Below, in pieces: positions 12,182 through 24,616 of a DNA stretch of 64,000 nt; the first letter of the stretch is position 1; every line of letters begins with the position of its first letter. Below the pieces are notes generated by a model that saw nothing but the letters and a program-made list of their open reading frames with translations, was not told where the DNA came from and made no database searches. The stretch spans positions 255,045,440-255,109,439 of the forward strand of contig CM077116.1 in the NCBI GenBank assembly GCA_039619475.1, read 5' to 3'. This DNA comes from Icerya purchasi. Its lineage: Eukaryota; Arthropoda; Insecta; Hemiptera; Monophlebidae. The translations under genes and the position numbers were made by a program.

Positions 12182-13129
12182 TTTCATTATCACCTTCGTT
12201 TGCAGATTGTTATTATTTCAGTCACGTTCACCTACTCGATGACTTTCTTCTAATTTAGTTTCACTGCAATGCCACAAATACGTTCAAATATTTCGGTTTA
12301 TATCAAACGACATTGCCGCAACACCTTCCTCTTACGATTCGGCGCCTCCTCAATCTGGTTTGAAAAAATCGTTGAAAAATTCGACTTCAAAAAAAAAAAG
12401 AAAAAAAGGCGGTTAAATTTAATCGGGACAATATTAAAAATAAACGACTAACGTACAGTATACACATTTTTAGCATTTCTCCGTAATAGGTTCTAGCAGC
12501 TAAAGAGCACACAGCAACAGAGGTCTGAAACAATGGAGCAGCTACGTTTTCGTCAGATTCCCGACAACGAAATCGATTTCCGTGAAAACCCGAGCTAATA
12601 TATCTTGATCGTAGGTTAGCATATTTTTATCGACTTCAAAAATAAGCGGTTACATGGATTTTTTTTTTTTTTTAATGTGTACCGAGACGAATATCCGTAA
12701 GTGATAACGTGAAAAAAAGGAGATTCCTTTAAAGAAACGCCATTGACTTAAAATCATTACCGATGCTAATGTTATTTGACAAAAACATAAATGAGGGAAA
12801 AAAAGTGAACAATTAACGTAACCGGAAAAAAATAAGCTAGGAAATTTTTAAAAAGTATACTACAATTCGTTCTACAGCAGCTAGAGAGTTGACTTTTTTT
12901 TTTTTTAAATTTTTTAATCGATGAATTTGAAATTTAAGGGGCGATAACACGAACGATTTAACATACTGTCTCAGTGATAGTTCAAATAAGTGTAGATTCA
13001 AAAAAATATATATATAATGAAACACCTATAGCCTCTCACCACTGAGGAAATTATTACGTTTAAGCCGCGACCGTACGCAGACGGAGCAATGTTTGATCTA
13101 TTGGTACTGTCACTGAAAAAAATATTAAC

Positions 13130-13640
13130 TGCAAAAATTGGTAAGGAAATTTAAAATTTGCTCTAAAGGTTTAAAAAATAATTACGAAATAAAAGATAAT
13201 TCAAAGTAATATATTTAAAAGGGAGGATGCTTTTGTTGCGTCCATTTCGGACCGCTTAGTTATTTAATTTATTAGCTTAGTTTTCTTGTTGTTGGGTCAA
13301 TGCCGCTGGCGCGCCCAAAAAAAAAAAAAGTTTACTTTTACACGAGACATTCATAATCTCGGTAAATTCAAAGTGTAACAATTGAAAAAGCACATTAAAT
13401 ATTCTCGATGTTTGCTACGTGATTGGCTCATGGAAACCGAGTGATTATATTGTTCTAACTCATTTGATGTGATTTTTTGTAACTGTTGTAATTTGAATTT
13501 GGTGCCGACCTGAATTAGGTATTAATGTTGTGTTTAAGAATATTCCCTTTAAGTATTACTCTGAATTACTATTTATACATGTTTTTAGTGCATTTTTACT
13601 AAATTTTTAAAGCGAAATTTCAAAATCGGTATTTTTTCTA
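13130..13640. repeat. Fold-back repeat family copy with inverted ends
   Basis: The left end (taaaaaataattacgaaataa, aagataattcaaagtaatat) is roughly the inverse complement of the right end (agtattactctgaattact ... tttttagtgcatttttacta). The middle matches 3400-3510. Related to the strong palindromes at 30843-31260 and 43711-44142. Confidence 0.55.
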
Positions 13641-13902
13641 AAGAAAATTTTATCTAAAACCTACAGATAGTAAAAACATTAAATACTTTGTACGGCAAAC
13701 AGGCTGGCGGCATTAACTTTTCTGAACTTCGCGAGCCATTTCCATTTATAAGGTTAATGCGATGTACATTTTGAAGACAGATCTATTCTCGTTTTGCCTT
13801 AAGAGTATATTACAGACTTCTTACTGTCCAACTGAAATAATAACCCATTAGTCTGATAAATATACTCTGCAACTCTTTTCGGCTGGCAGCTAGGTTAGAT
13901 TA

Positions 13903-13959
13903 GTCCCTGGGCACACTGAAATGCCTGGAAATGAGCGTGTGGACCTCGTCGCTTCCGCC
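13903..13959 (+). pseudogene. RNase H C-terminal scrap of a different LINE
   Basis: The single frame gtccctgggcacactgaa... reads VPGHTEMPGNERVDLVASA and then stops. It matches the 'VPGHxGIxGNExADxLA' end of RNase H in Jockey/R1/I-group LINEs. The sequence differs from the main LINE family here (which has VPSHxGIEGN), so it is a second lineage. Only about 19 codons are recognisable. Confidence 0.6.
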
Positions 13960-14395
13960 TAGTTATAATCTCGGAAATGTAAATTAAAAACCGGCGCACG
14001 GAAGAAAAAGTGAACTGTAAGTCATTTGGAGTGGCAAAGAAAAACCATTTCTTTTCAGACCAATAACATGGGGGGGGCAAATAAAGAAGTTTAACTCGAT
14101 CGGCTGTTCTCACAATAGCTAACATAAAGGAATCGATAGCAGAGGTGATAAAACAAGCGGCAATAATTAGTAGAATGTCCATGTTTTAACGGACAGGAAT
14201 ATGGAGAATTACGTTCAGTTGCTCGAAGGTAAAATTATACCGCTAAAATATAGCGATCACATTAACTAGATATTATCGGCTTTTAATGATAAAAAACGAA
14301 AAAAACAATTATTTTCGTACAAATCTGAGAATTGAATGTTCAAAAATATTTCCCCTAAAAAATTGGTTTTAACCCTAGCATTATAATATAATATA

Positions 14396-16522
14396 CAGTA
14401 GACTCGCGATTATTCGGACTCTGTATTATTCGGATCGATTTTTCAAAAAAAGAAAATAAATAAATAAATAAAAAAAGAAGAAAAAGCCAAAGATAAAATC
14501 CGCAGCTATCTAAATATTTGTTTACATTCTCTGCAAATGAAGATGTTGTCTTTGCCATAACGTACTGTGACTGATAGTGATTGTTAAGTTATTTCGTTAA
14601 TCAGCCTACTCCAACCGTATTATTGGCTGATACCTGTGGCGCCTAGGATCAGCTATCTTGCGGTCGATATCATTCATCTCTTCTCATAAGCTAAAACGTT
14701 GTTTTTACATCGGTTCTTAGTTGTGAGTGAGAGCCGTTGATGCAGTCTTGTTCATTTTAGTTGTGCCGTTAAATACGTACTGTAATTTTAATGTGATTAA
14801 TTTGTTTTAGTTTTTTAAGTTTTGCATTAAGTTTTAAATAATGACGGAAAAACGGAAGAAAGTTGTCGTGACCTTAGAAGAAAAATGTTGTACCATTAAA
14901 AGGTTAGATAGTGGTGAGTCTGTAAAAAAAATCGCTTTAGAGTTAGGAGTGGGGACAAGCACTGTCAGTGACTGGGGAAAAAAACTATGTGAGATTGAAA
15001 AGTGGTGCGCTAATCAAGCAAGTGGGAGTGGTATTAAAATAAGAAAGAAAATGCAAACAGGTAAACATTATCAGGTTGAAGAAGCTTTATATCTGTAACA
15101 TGAATTTATGAGGGGGAAAAAGGCCTACTTATTTCTCGTTCATTACTTCAAGAAAAAGCCATTCAATTTAAAAACAAAATTGAACGAGAAGACAGTTTAC
15201 GGCGAATGAGACAGTTGGCTCGAACGATGGAAAATGCATTTCGGTATAAGACAGATGACAGTTAGTGGTGAAGCCGTTATCAGCGGATAAAAATGCTGTT
15301 CCCGAGTTCAAGGCTGGTCTTTCCAGCTTGTTAGATAAGTAAGGTATATCTGGTGATCAGATACTATAAGGTTTTACCGTCAAAAACTCTTTCATTCAAA
15401 AAAGAAGAAGTGACACCTGGTTATAAAAAAAGCAAAGATCGTGTAACGGCTTTAGCATGTAGTAGGCGCAACTGGAATCCACAAATAAAAATCTTAAACA
15501 ACATTGATTCTCTCTGCCTGCATGGTATGCTAATTATAAAAAGGCATGGATGAATGGTGAACTTTTTAAAACTTAGTCTCACAAAGAGTATGTTCTCGTA
15601 GTTAACATTTGTCCGATAAACAGTTACCGAGAAAAGCAATCCTTATTCTCGACAATGTTCCAATCCGACATCTGAGAAGTTACAAGATGGTGACATAGAG
15701 ACAATGTTTTTTCCAGCAAACGTTACATCGGTTTGTCAACCTATGGACCAAGGAATCTTAGACGCCTTAAAAAAAAGATATTGACGCCGCCTTTTCATCA
15801 GACTAATATCAAGCGCGTTGAAAATGATGAGGACTGTGTCAGGTTGCTTTAAAATCAGTTGATATGCTTGGCGTCATCATTTGGGGTTATATAAGGGATG
15901 GGAAGAGTTCTATAGCATTAGTGCGGTCGTGGAAAATATTATTATTAGATCATAAAGTCAATGATAAATGGGATGAAATTGACAGACAATGTGATTTGGA
16001 CAGTTCTAAAGACAGCGAGGAGCTTGTTTGTCTAATAAAAAAATATTCCAGGACGTGAAGCGGGTAGTAGTAATACGGGTGACGTTACAGAATGGATGGA
16101 CAGCGACGAGATCGAAGAAACGGCAGATGAGGATATCTTGGTACTCCACGAGGATCCAGTTGAAGAAAATATTGATAACGAACACCTTCAAACTGTTATA
16201 CCGTACGATGGAAGAGCGTTGGAGTACATTACTTAACAGGAAGAAGTGTCACCGGCTGATATCATTTGTTTATGCAAGTGGTATATCGGCAAGGAAGAGA
16301 ATGCAGCGACAGACACACAGACCTTAATCACAGTCTTCTTTAAAAGCTAGTTAATGTACACCGTAAGTTAATTTTCATGTTTAATTTTTTATTATGAAAT
16401 AAGTTAATTTTCACTTTTTCATTTAATTTGCAGTATTTAACCTTGAACTCCGACGTATCCGGATTTTTTGCTATCCGGATCGGCTGGCCGCCCAGTTAAT
16501 CCGGATAATCGCGAGTCGACTG
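14396..16522 (+). mobile_element. Tigger/pogo-type DNA transposon, inactive
   Basis: The left terminus is cagtagactcgcgattattc, preceded by TA. The right terminus, as its complement, starts cagtcgactcgcgattatcc and is followed by TG, probably a decayed TA. Pogo/Tigger elements have cagt-starting inverted repeats and TA duplications. The interior encodes a degraded transposase with CENP-B-like HTH and a DDE_1 domain. Total about 2.1 kb, near the expected size for the family. An A/T-rich segment near the right end carries a direct repeat (aagttaattttca twice). Confidence 0.85.
14841..16340 (+). pseudogene. Tigger/pogo transposase pseudogene
   Basis: The start codon at 14841 opens MTEKRKKVVVTLEEKCCTIK, followed by a helix-turn-helix (VKKIALELGVGTSTVSDW), the CENP-B/psq-like N-terminus, in frame to 15098. 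Further motifs survive in other frames: SRSLLQEKAIQFKNKIERE (about 15137-15193), LPSKTLSFKKEE (15365 on), ILILDNVP (15639 on; second catalytic Asp) and FFPANVTSVCQPMDQGIL (15706 on; a DDE_1 hallmark). Several frameshifts and stops separate them, so no functional protein can be made. The order and spacing equal those of a full-length Tigger transposase. Confidence 0.85.
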
Positions 16523-16848
16523 TGTACATATTTAAAAAATAAAGAAAATTCAAAAGTGGAAAAGTAAAAATAGATGAACGGACACGACCATTTCCAGCTT
16601 CCGTGCTCGATCCGAATCAAATGATTTGTTATCATTGTCGAAACATTCTTGCCTTAATTTCGAGAGGACAACTGCAGCTTTTAGTTTCCTGAAACGGGTG
16701 CTATAAGAATGCCTGGAAAGGCTTCTAATCGTGAAAGCCGTTAAAACGTAAACGCAAATACTATTGATACTACTGACATTCTGTATTGGCGGTAAAGTGA
16801 GATTTATTTTTCTTCGAGTGGAAATCAAACTAAATAACTTTTGTTCCG

Positions 16849-17112
16849 ATGATGAATAAAGTAATATTATTCGAAACGTCAATGGAAAAAAATTGTCACA
16901 CTGAAAATAATAGACGTATGGTAAATCAAAGAAGAAATTTAAAATCTTTTTTAACAGATCTCTACGGGGAGAATTCGTTTAAATTAACACGTGAATTGGA
17001 AAAAACCCGTCTAAAGAAATGTTACAGATTATGCGATTTAGCATTATTAAAGTGGGATGTCGAGACCATAAGGCTATACCCGTTTGATGAATTGAGCCGA
17101 AAATTACGATAG
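16849..17112 (+). CDS. Unrecognised 87-codon open frame
   Basis: The frame reads MMNKVILFETSMEKNCHTEN and continues with a Lys/Arg/Leu-rich part (LTRELEKTRLKKCYRLCDLA...YPFDELSRKLR) before a stop. It looks more protein-like than most chance frames here (charged, with a possible helical C-terminus), and it lies just right of the Tigger element. I recognise no family, no splice context and no start signal; it may be chance or an old mobile-element remnant. Confidence 0.2.
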   Translation: MMNKVILFETSMEKNCHTENNRRMVNQRRNLKSFLTDLYGENSFKLTRELEKTRLKKCYRLCDLALLKWDVETIRLYPFDELSRKLR

Positions 17113-17432
17113 ATACAAATTAAATAATTGTTTTTAATTTTTCATACATATATGAACGCCCAAACGTAATAGGATGGTAAGTGTTTAAAGAAATAATAGT
17201 TGGGGGAAAATGTTATTGTAAGATTACGAATAAGGCTGACAGAAATATTTGATTTGCAAATAATGGGAACTCTGTATTCGCGCGACGCTGTTAACTACGG
17301 GGTATTTCCTTATGCCAGAAATACCGAAAATATTTAATACGGTGGAATTAGATTTCTTTACTTGCGAGAGAACCGAAATTCTCTGAGTGTGTATTTTAGA
17401 GTAGCAGCCTATACAATCACAGTAAGTGTATG

Positions 17433-17692
17433 GTACATAAGTAAAAGTGAGTTCCATACTCTTGAGAGGGCGTTGGAATTGTGAAGTTAAGGTTCACAAT
17501 GTACTAAGCCTAATGAATCTGAGGAGAATACTGGGGCCAGTTCCTTTCTCTCGGCCGCCTTTACTTCCCCAGATTTCTCTGGTACCCAATTATTTCAGGC
17601 TGGGTAGGTTTGATTTGGATTCGGGACGAGACAAGTCTCGAACCCGTGACCTCTGACTTGGTAGCCAAGCACCTTAACCACTCTGCGTGTAA
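17433..17692 (-). mobile_element. tRNA-derived SINE, copy 2 (minus strand)
   Basis: Read on the minus strand it starts gcagagtggttaaggtgctt, with B box ggttcgagac, then the body (gtaccagagaaatctgggga, ggaactggccccagtattct) and a decayed tail. Compared with the copy at 8871 this one keeps a better tRNA-like 5' end; 'gagtggttaaggtgc' is a good A box of the Ser/Leu tRNA kind. It is full length and diverged from copy 1 by scattered substitutions. Confidence 0.85.
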
Positions 17693-17699
17693 TCTATAA

Positions 17700-20600
17700 T
17701 TACCCGTGACTTTTGCACAAATTATGCCTGTGCAGCTGCCAAATGTGTAAAAATAAAGCCAGTAAGGATCGAATGTGGTATGCCCTGATGTCGGCAAGAT
17801 GTATTACTTGTTAAATATTAAATCGAAGTAAATGCAAAGACTGAGCAAGAAAAGGGGAAAAAAATTCCCCTTACTCCGAGGTTAAAAATAAATAGAAATG
17901 CACACTTTTAGAGAATATAGCACAAATTATTATTAAATTAAACAAGATTCAATGCAGCATTTTTATAAAATGTTTCATACACTTTCTTTAATTATGGAAA
18001 AAAAAGCCGAATGTTCTTTGGTCAGGCTGCAGCCAAATATGGCAAATACGCCAGATGACAGATAATTTGGCAGAATGTGGAATCCGGGAACATGTACAGT
18101 GTGGGAAGTTTACGAGTGCGGAGAGAAAGTGACCCGCTGAAATAGAATGGTAGAGCATAATGCAGAGACCATCTTTCTTATGTTCGTTTTTAAACGTAAA
18201 TTTCAGTTAATGTCACACGTACGTAAATAAAACAAACAGTTCGCTGTTATACATGCAATACCGGTAGGTAAATACTAAAGCCGTCTAGCTGGAAAGTTAA
18301 ATAGCCCATATCACGCTGCTTTGACCCGTTTTCTTTTCCCCGATTAGTATCGACTTTTTTCGTTTTTAATTAACCGGCCATTTCACTAGGCGATTCGTCG
18401 CAATAAACGAAATAGTCCGCGAGATTAACGAACACAGGCGATTACATTGTTTTTACCTGACACTTTTATTCGCCGGCACAGTATTTAGCCTGATACAAAT
18501 GAATAGAACCGTAACATCGATCCAATAAAAATCGAGCTACGCGAAAAGATTTTAAACAATTCGATAAAAATCGGGCGAAATCATAACAACAAATGGTGCG
18601 GTATATTCGCATCGATTTTCCGAGACTCGTTGCATAAACGAATTCTAATTCGAAAAGCAGGTGAAAACTTTTATTAGCCTATCAACATTAACAAAAACAT
18701 GCCAAGCCTTTTTTCTTTTAACTTTTTTTTTTTTTTTTTTTTTGTAATGCGTATAATTCCGGCAAACGATTACGTCGTACAGTGCTGTAAATTTCGTGTC
18801 TAAAAGAAAAAATAAGTAAACAACGGCGGTCATCTTAATAAGTTCTTCAGAACCAGTCTAATGGGGATCCTGCTACAAAGCGATGCGCTGAATAAATTAT
18901 AAACCGACCACTGCGTATTTACAATGTTTCGGTATTTTAAAGTTCATGTAAGCAGAGCCGTATTAATTCAACATTTCGTCGAGAACCGCGACGCAGTTCG
19001 TTTAATCCGCTACCATTATAGAAATCGTACGATTGATGAGGCTTTGATTTTTAGTTCGTGAAAAACGCTATTCCGGTTTTTTTAGTTAAGTCGCGCTGAT
19101 AAGCAGTAATCACTGAACTGAATGAATCAGGAGCGGATAAATCTGACTGAACTGAACTGAATGGTTGCTTGTTCGTCATTGCAAAACTACCAGTAGTACG
19201 GGCGACTGTTGTGTACGCACTACGCGTTTACGATATTTTTTCTCCTTCCCGATGCAAAAAGAAATATATAAATACTAAATTAAAATTTCAATTTTAGGTA
19301 GCATTTAAATATACAAAGTCAGTTTTGTTACAATAAATCGTTTAAAGTTGTGTATTTTATCGCGTAGTCTTTGTTGGATCTATTATTTTCTTTGTTTTTT
19401 CAATTAAGTTTCCGCGAAATAGACTAGAATCTTTTGAAAAGAATAAGAAGGATGTCTTTTCGGATAAGCCGACGGAATTGAACGGGTCACATTATCTCGC
19501 TTGTAATCATTTTCTATTTTACAGATAAAACTTAACAATTTCTTCAACTTGCTAGGAACTACTTGGTAATTCGTACATAGTACTTATTTCGATGAAGTTC
19601 TAGATGACAAATAAAATCCTCCGCACATACATACATACATATATATATATATAGTGTTTATAAATATCGGATCCTTAGGGTTATTAGTGTCATCCGGATG
19701 TAAGATAACAAACTGCCATTATAGCGAAATGGTCTTTTAAGAATTTTTCCCATTGCTCGAAACATCGAGGAGATGGATTGTTGTAATATTATAAAATCAT
19801 TAGCTCCGAAACCGAGTAAATTTGTCTGTCTATCTCTTTCGACGGTTTTATAAAAATTAAAAAATTCATGTTACAGTGACAATGCAAGAGATTTCTTCTT
19901 CGCTTTTCGTAACAAAATTACTGGAAATATTCGTCGGAACAGCTTCATTTCAGCGTTAACTACGATAACCATTAACGAGTTCTTAATCTTACGGATCATA
20001 AGACGAGAAACAACTACATCGACATTCTTTCATTTCGTAACACCGCTTTTCGATCCTATTGTCTTGAAAAAAGATTAAATTTCGGTGTATACTACCGTTT
20101 GAAAGATCCAAGTTTGTACAGACACTGCGCGTTTTAACTTTTAGGTAACGCAAAATCCTCGGACGACGGACATCGGCAAAAAGGTCATTTAGAAGTATCA
20201 CGAAGCAAGATTGAAAACTTGCTATCCGAGTGAAATTCAGCCAGACGTCGAGGATGTAGACTCCGAAGCAATTTCTAACGAAGCTTGTAAGAGAACCATC
20301 TTAAAGTAAATGCACTTAAATGCACTTCCCCCCGTTGACATGTAGACGGGACACTTTTGGCGAATAAAACTGACACAGATGATGGACTTTCAGGTTCGGC
20401 GAAGATGACACAATGTTTTTGAATGCACCGAAAATAAAACTACGGTTTTTTCGACATTTCCGGTCACAGTGATAAAACGATAGATTCCATCAAATGTCAC
20501 GGCATCGCGTACCAAAGAATTTCTGCGATACAAAAGCAGTCGGAATTAGATTGTTCACTTTGAAGAAATGACAAAGTAAAATTAGTCGGGGCGCGTTGAT

Positions 20601-21385
20601 TTTGCGATTAACTATATTAAAATTTCGAACAAAACATCGTTTGGGAGGAGGTTAAAATGTTAGCTGAAAGAGTTGATCCAGCTGGTCTGCGAATTTGTTT
20701 CGGAAAGTCACTTTTAATAAGTTCCTTCAAGGAAATGGTGTTTGGAAGAAGGTCATTTCACGCGCAACGCACATTTAACAAATAAAAAATATTTAAGAAA
20801 AAAATGAATTAATTATAAGACGGCGCACGGCAGAGTTCAGCAAACTCGAGGTCGTAGGAGCTTAAGTTTCTTGCATAAATGTGATATCTGGAAAGAAAAA
20901 AAAAAAAAATCGGACGAAGGAAGGACAAACTGTAAGCAAAACGAACTGATCCGATATTTTATTTAGATTTATCGAGCTCCTCTCAAGAGCCAGATTTTTA
21001 ATCTGTGAAATGGCTCGCTTTAGTACTTATAAACCGATACTAGTAAATGACACGTGTTAGACGCAGCTCAATAACAATTCTTGACAGTATTTAATCTTCT
21101 AAGCGTTCGTACACCGACATTGTAAAATGCATTGTAAAATACGTGCCCTTAAGTGCGTATAATCAATAAATGTTGATCACAGTTTAGTTTACGACCTAAG
21201 TCCGGGATAGCCTATTTCTCTTCTACAAGGTTAACTGACGTTGACTGACGACGCTGATTTCTTGTTCGCTGAGGTTGCCTTTCGTTTAATGATCGATTAA
21301 ATATAAAAAAGTTTCACCGCAATCTAGAACGCACCGTAATTCATCTGACTCGCTATTTTCATACATCAGCTTTTAAATACAAATA

Positions 21386-21420
<35 letters not shown>

Positions 21421-22269
21421 TTGTGCACTGAACTTTCATAAAATTGGAACGTCGACGGTATCATAACTCAGGAAAGGTTTTTTCGAATCCTTAACAATAA
21501 ACACTGGAAACTCGCGAAAAGTTCGCAATAATTAATAAACATTCTTGACAGTTACAGTTTTTAAGCACCATTGGAACATCTTCACACTGCAAAAGTATTG
21601 CTTTCGAATTCAGCGTATTATGCATATATAGATATTAAGGTTGTATTTAATTTAACATGCGAAACAATGGTGAGCGCATAAATAACTGACCTTAATACGT
21701 CAAAAAGTCTTTTTTCATAAATCTGAATAAATCGTACAATTTAGACGTAGCCGAATCGTCACAAATATACATACTCCCTTCGTATAGTAGGCGGATTTAA
21801 AACATCGTAACCGAAACAAAATATGGGGAAAAAACAAAATTAAATTAGAAAATTAAATGAGAGTACAGTGAACAAACGACAAGAATTAAGGTTGAAAAGG
21901 AAAAACACAAATTTATATATACTAGTGTTTGCCCATTGGTTGAAATTCGACCATAATGAATATTAAATATTTGAGGAAAACATATGTTAATTTGCATATT
22001 TCTAAAAATAATTTTTCGACTCTCATACATTCATTCATTGTATATCTTAGAACATACACTTTTATATGTACTTACAAAACAAAACAGTTCAGTACCATTA
22101 TAATTGAATAAAATATACAATAAAATAATAGTACGCGAATTGTGTTCTTTGAAATATATATATTTCTAAAAGGTTTAATAATTATATTTTATACGTCAAA
22201 AAATATTTATTAAGAGAAATATAGAGATTACTAAAAAAATTACATCGAAAAATCATAAGTAAAAATTTG
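17700..22269. other. Non-coding stretch, no gene recognised
   Basis: Contains a poly-T run (18722-18743) and (TA)n microsatellites at 19629-19652 and 21377-21421, but no open frame with recognisable features. A few parts (18240-18480, 20220-20560) are less AT-rich than the rest; they could be regulatory but nothing in the sequence proves it. Confidence 0.5.
21377..21421. repeat. (TA)n microsatellite
   Basis: Ta alternation with one interruption (tatatatacatatatata...) ending before ttgtgc. Confidence 0.9.
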
Positions 22270-22936
22270 AAGCATAATAAATATAATCTATTATCTCCAG
22301 TAGTTCCAAAGTGAAATATTTCCAGCAATTAATCGGTAACTTTTTTTATTATTCAGTTTTAAAAATATTTATACAAATAATGAAACTGTTTTTATTAAGA
22401 TTAGATTAATGGTATCAGTAACCCAACTGTTTAAAAACAAAACTATCACTTCCTTTACTAATATATATTTCCTATTGAATCGTTGGTAATAAAATCAATT
22501 ATTTTTCGCTTATTTAATCCGTGCTATACTTAGTTTCTGTATGTATTTTATTTTTCTGTTTTATATTATTCTGAGAGGTTTCAAAAATATTATTGTACGT
22601 TTGATAGTTGGTGTGATTTTTTTTATGTCATTTGGACTGGTTTTAAAAAAAGTGAGGTTCATCAATATATAGTGTACCATCTGCTCTAGTTTTACTTTGG
22701 AACACAGAAATTTCAAATTTATCTTCATATTTTAACACAAAGCGTAGAAGATTTGATTTATAAGCAAGATAATGATATCACACTCAGTTTAACACTTATT
22801 AGGTATATATTCAATTCATCAAAATGTCTATGTAACCATTGAATATTCAACATAAAAAGATTAATTTTATTTCTAAAGTTCATTTTGGTTCCAAATAACG
22901 TTTACACTTTTACACCTTGATTATTAAAATACATAC

Positions 22937-24257
22937 GAGGTGTGACAATTAAATAACCGGACTAGTCTTAAAAATATGCTTTATTACTTACTTATTACAA
23001 TTAGCTTTTAATCTCCTTCAACATACTTTCCTTCTCTATCTATACACCGCTGCATACGAGTTTTCCACTGATGAAAGCAGTGCTGCAGGTCATCAAGTGT
23101 CACCTTCTTCAGTAAGTCTGCCGTTTTTGCCTTCACGTCTTCAACAGACTGAAAATGTGTTCCCCTCAATGCACTTTTCACTTTTGGGAACAGATAGAAG
23201 TCGCTGGGAGCGAGACCTGGTGAGTACGGTGGATGCTTAAGAACAGTAATGCTTTTTTGCACCAAGAACTGTTTCACAGAGAGCGCATTGTGCGCTGGCA
23301 AATTGTCTTGCTGCAGAATCCACGAGTTGTTCTTCCACAGATCTGGTTCTATCTTCCTCGCCCTTTCTCTAAGCTTTGTCAGAACCTCAATGTAATACTT
23401 CTGGTTTACCGTTTGACCTGAGGTACCCATTCAATCATGATGATACCTATAATATCGAAAAAAACGATGAGCATAGCCTTCAGTTTCGACTTGCTCATTC
23501 GAGCTTTTTTAGCCCTTGGCGATGCCGGGGTCTTCCAGTGCATGGATTGACGTTTTGTTTCAGAGTCGTGCTGAAAAATCCATGTTTCGTCACATTTGAT
23601 GACTTTTTCAATTAGTTCAGGATCTTCTGTGAATTGTTCCATAATGTCAGAGCAAATGATTTTCCTGTTCTTTTTATGCTCATGTGTTAGTTTTTTTGGA
23701 ACCATTTCTGTACAAACTTTCGTCATTTGCAAATCCTCATGCAAAATTTTTCTTATTGTCTCTCTATCAATATTCGTCATATCTGCTATCATCCAAACAC
23801 TGAAACGTCGGTCTTTACGCACAATTTCTTTAATTTTTTGAATGTTTACATCAGTTCTTGATGTCACAGGTCGACCAGAACGTTCATCATCTTCAACAAC
23901 GTTCCGACCTTCTAAAAATCGTTTGTGCCATTCAAAAACTTGAGTGCGTGACATCCAATTATCTTCAAATACCTCCTTTAATAATTGAAAGTACTCAGTT
24001 GCAGGTTTTTTTAATTTCACGAGAAATTTCAAATTAATGCGCTGCTCGATTTTAACGCTAATCATAATTGTGGCACTACAACGTGAGAACGTCTTACTCA
24101 AGCAAGAGTTAAAAGCAAACTAACCTAGATAGAAAGACGGAATAACGTGCCACGTGCACCGGAAGCATCAAAGTCAACTACATTCCATTCTCGCTCCCCC
24201 ACGCCAAGCCTAACGGCTAAGGCATTCGCAGTCCGGTTATTTAATTGTCACACCTCG
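22937..24257 (-). mobile_element. mariner-family transposon, nearly intact
   Basis: The ends are matching inverted repeats: left cgaggtgtgacaattaaata followed by accggact, right agtccggt followed by the complement, about 28 bp each. TA flanks both sides (22935-22936 and 24258-24259), the expected mariner duplication. The 1.32-kb length is standard for mariner. The single transposase gene is on the minus strand and is broken by one frameshift. Confidence 0.95.
23008..24065 (-). pseudogene. mariner transposase (DD34D) with one 1-nt deletion
   Basis: The most likely start is the Met beginning MISVKIEQRINLKFLVKL (24065). Recognisable parts: N-terminal HTH, the mariner motif FEWHKRFLEGRNVVEDDERS, first catalytic Asp in CDETWIFQHD, second in QQDNLPAH, and the closing YSPGLAPSDFYLFP with exactly 34 residues between the last two Asp (DD34D). 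At about 23418 the frame breaks: WVP is followed in the next frame by GQTVNQKYYIEVL, consistent with loss of one base. All catalytic residues remain, so inactivation looks recent. Full reading would be about 352 residues, normal for the family. Confidence 0.92.
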
Positions 24258-24616
24258 TACAAGAACTAAGTATAGCACGGATTAAATAAGCGAAAAATAA
24301 TTGATTTTATTACCAACGATTCAATAAGAAATATATATTGGTAAAGGAAGTGATAGTTTTGTTTTTAAACAGTTGGGTTACTGATACCATTAATCTAATC
24401 TTAATAAAAACAGTTTCATTATTTGTATAAATATTTTTAAAACTGAATAATAAAAAAAGTTACCGATTAATTGCTGGAGATATTTCACTTTGGAACTGCT
24501 GGAAATAATAGATTACGATTATTATGCTTTTTATCCGTTATAATAATATTGCAAAGTGCACATAAGTAGTGTATTTCACAGATGGAGTTATATTCGCAAA
24601 CCCGAAAATTAAAGGA

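Larger units (their letters stand above)
9130..13100. other. Non-coding stretch, no gene recognised
   Basis: AT-rich sequence with a (TA)n tract at 11107-11141, poly-A/T runs, poly-G/C runs near 9868 and 10690, and a 22-bp near-perfect palindrome at 12160-12181. Short open frames exist but none shows family features, splice context or codon pattern convincing enough to call. Confidence 0.5.
22270..24529. mobile_element. Element with ~260-bp terminal inverted repeats, host of the mariner insertion
   Basis: The left arm (22270-22540) and right arm (about 24262-24529) are inverse complements with few differences: for example ttccaaagtgaaatattt with its mirror at 24480-24500, and ggttactgataccattaatc at 24375 mirrored near 22410. 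The interior is about 390 bp plus the 1.3-kb mariner. A protein-like remnant survives on the minus strand at 22652-22714 (EISVFQSKTRADGTLYIDEP). Family unknown; long inverted repeats and a coding trace suggest a DNA transposon. Target duplication not resolved. Confidence 0.7.

Noticed and set aside
13895..14182. Minus-strand frame starting MDILLIIAACFITSAIDS, like a signal peptide, considered as the missing first exon of the host gene
   Set aside because: The donor-like GTGAGA after its hydrophobic start is in phase 0, but exon A needs phase 1. The only phase-1 donor is weak, and the frame overlaps DNA with a LINE scrap on the other strand.
23233..23841. Plus-strand open frames inside the mariner
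   Set aside because: Antisense shadows of the transposase gene.
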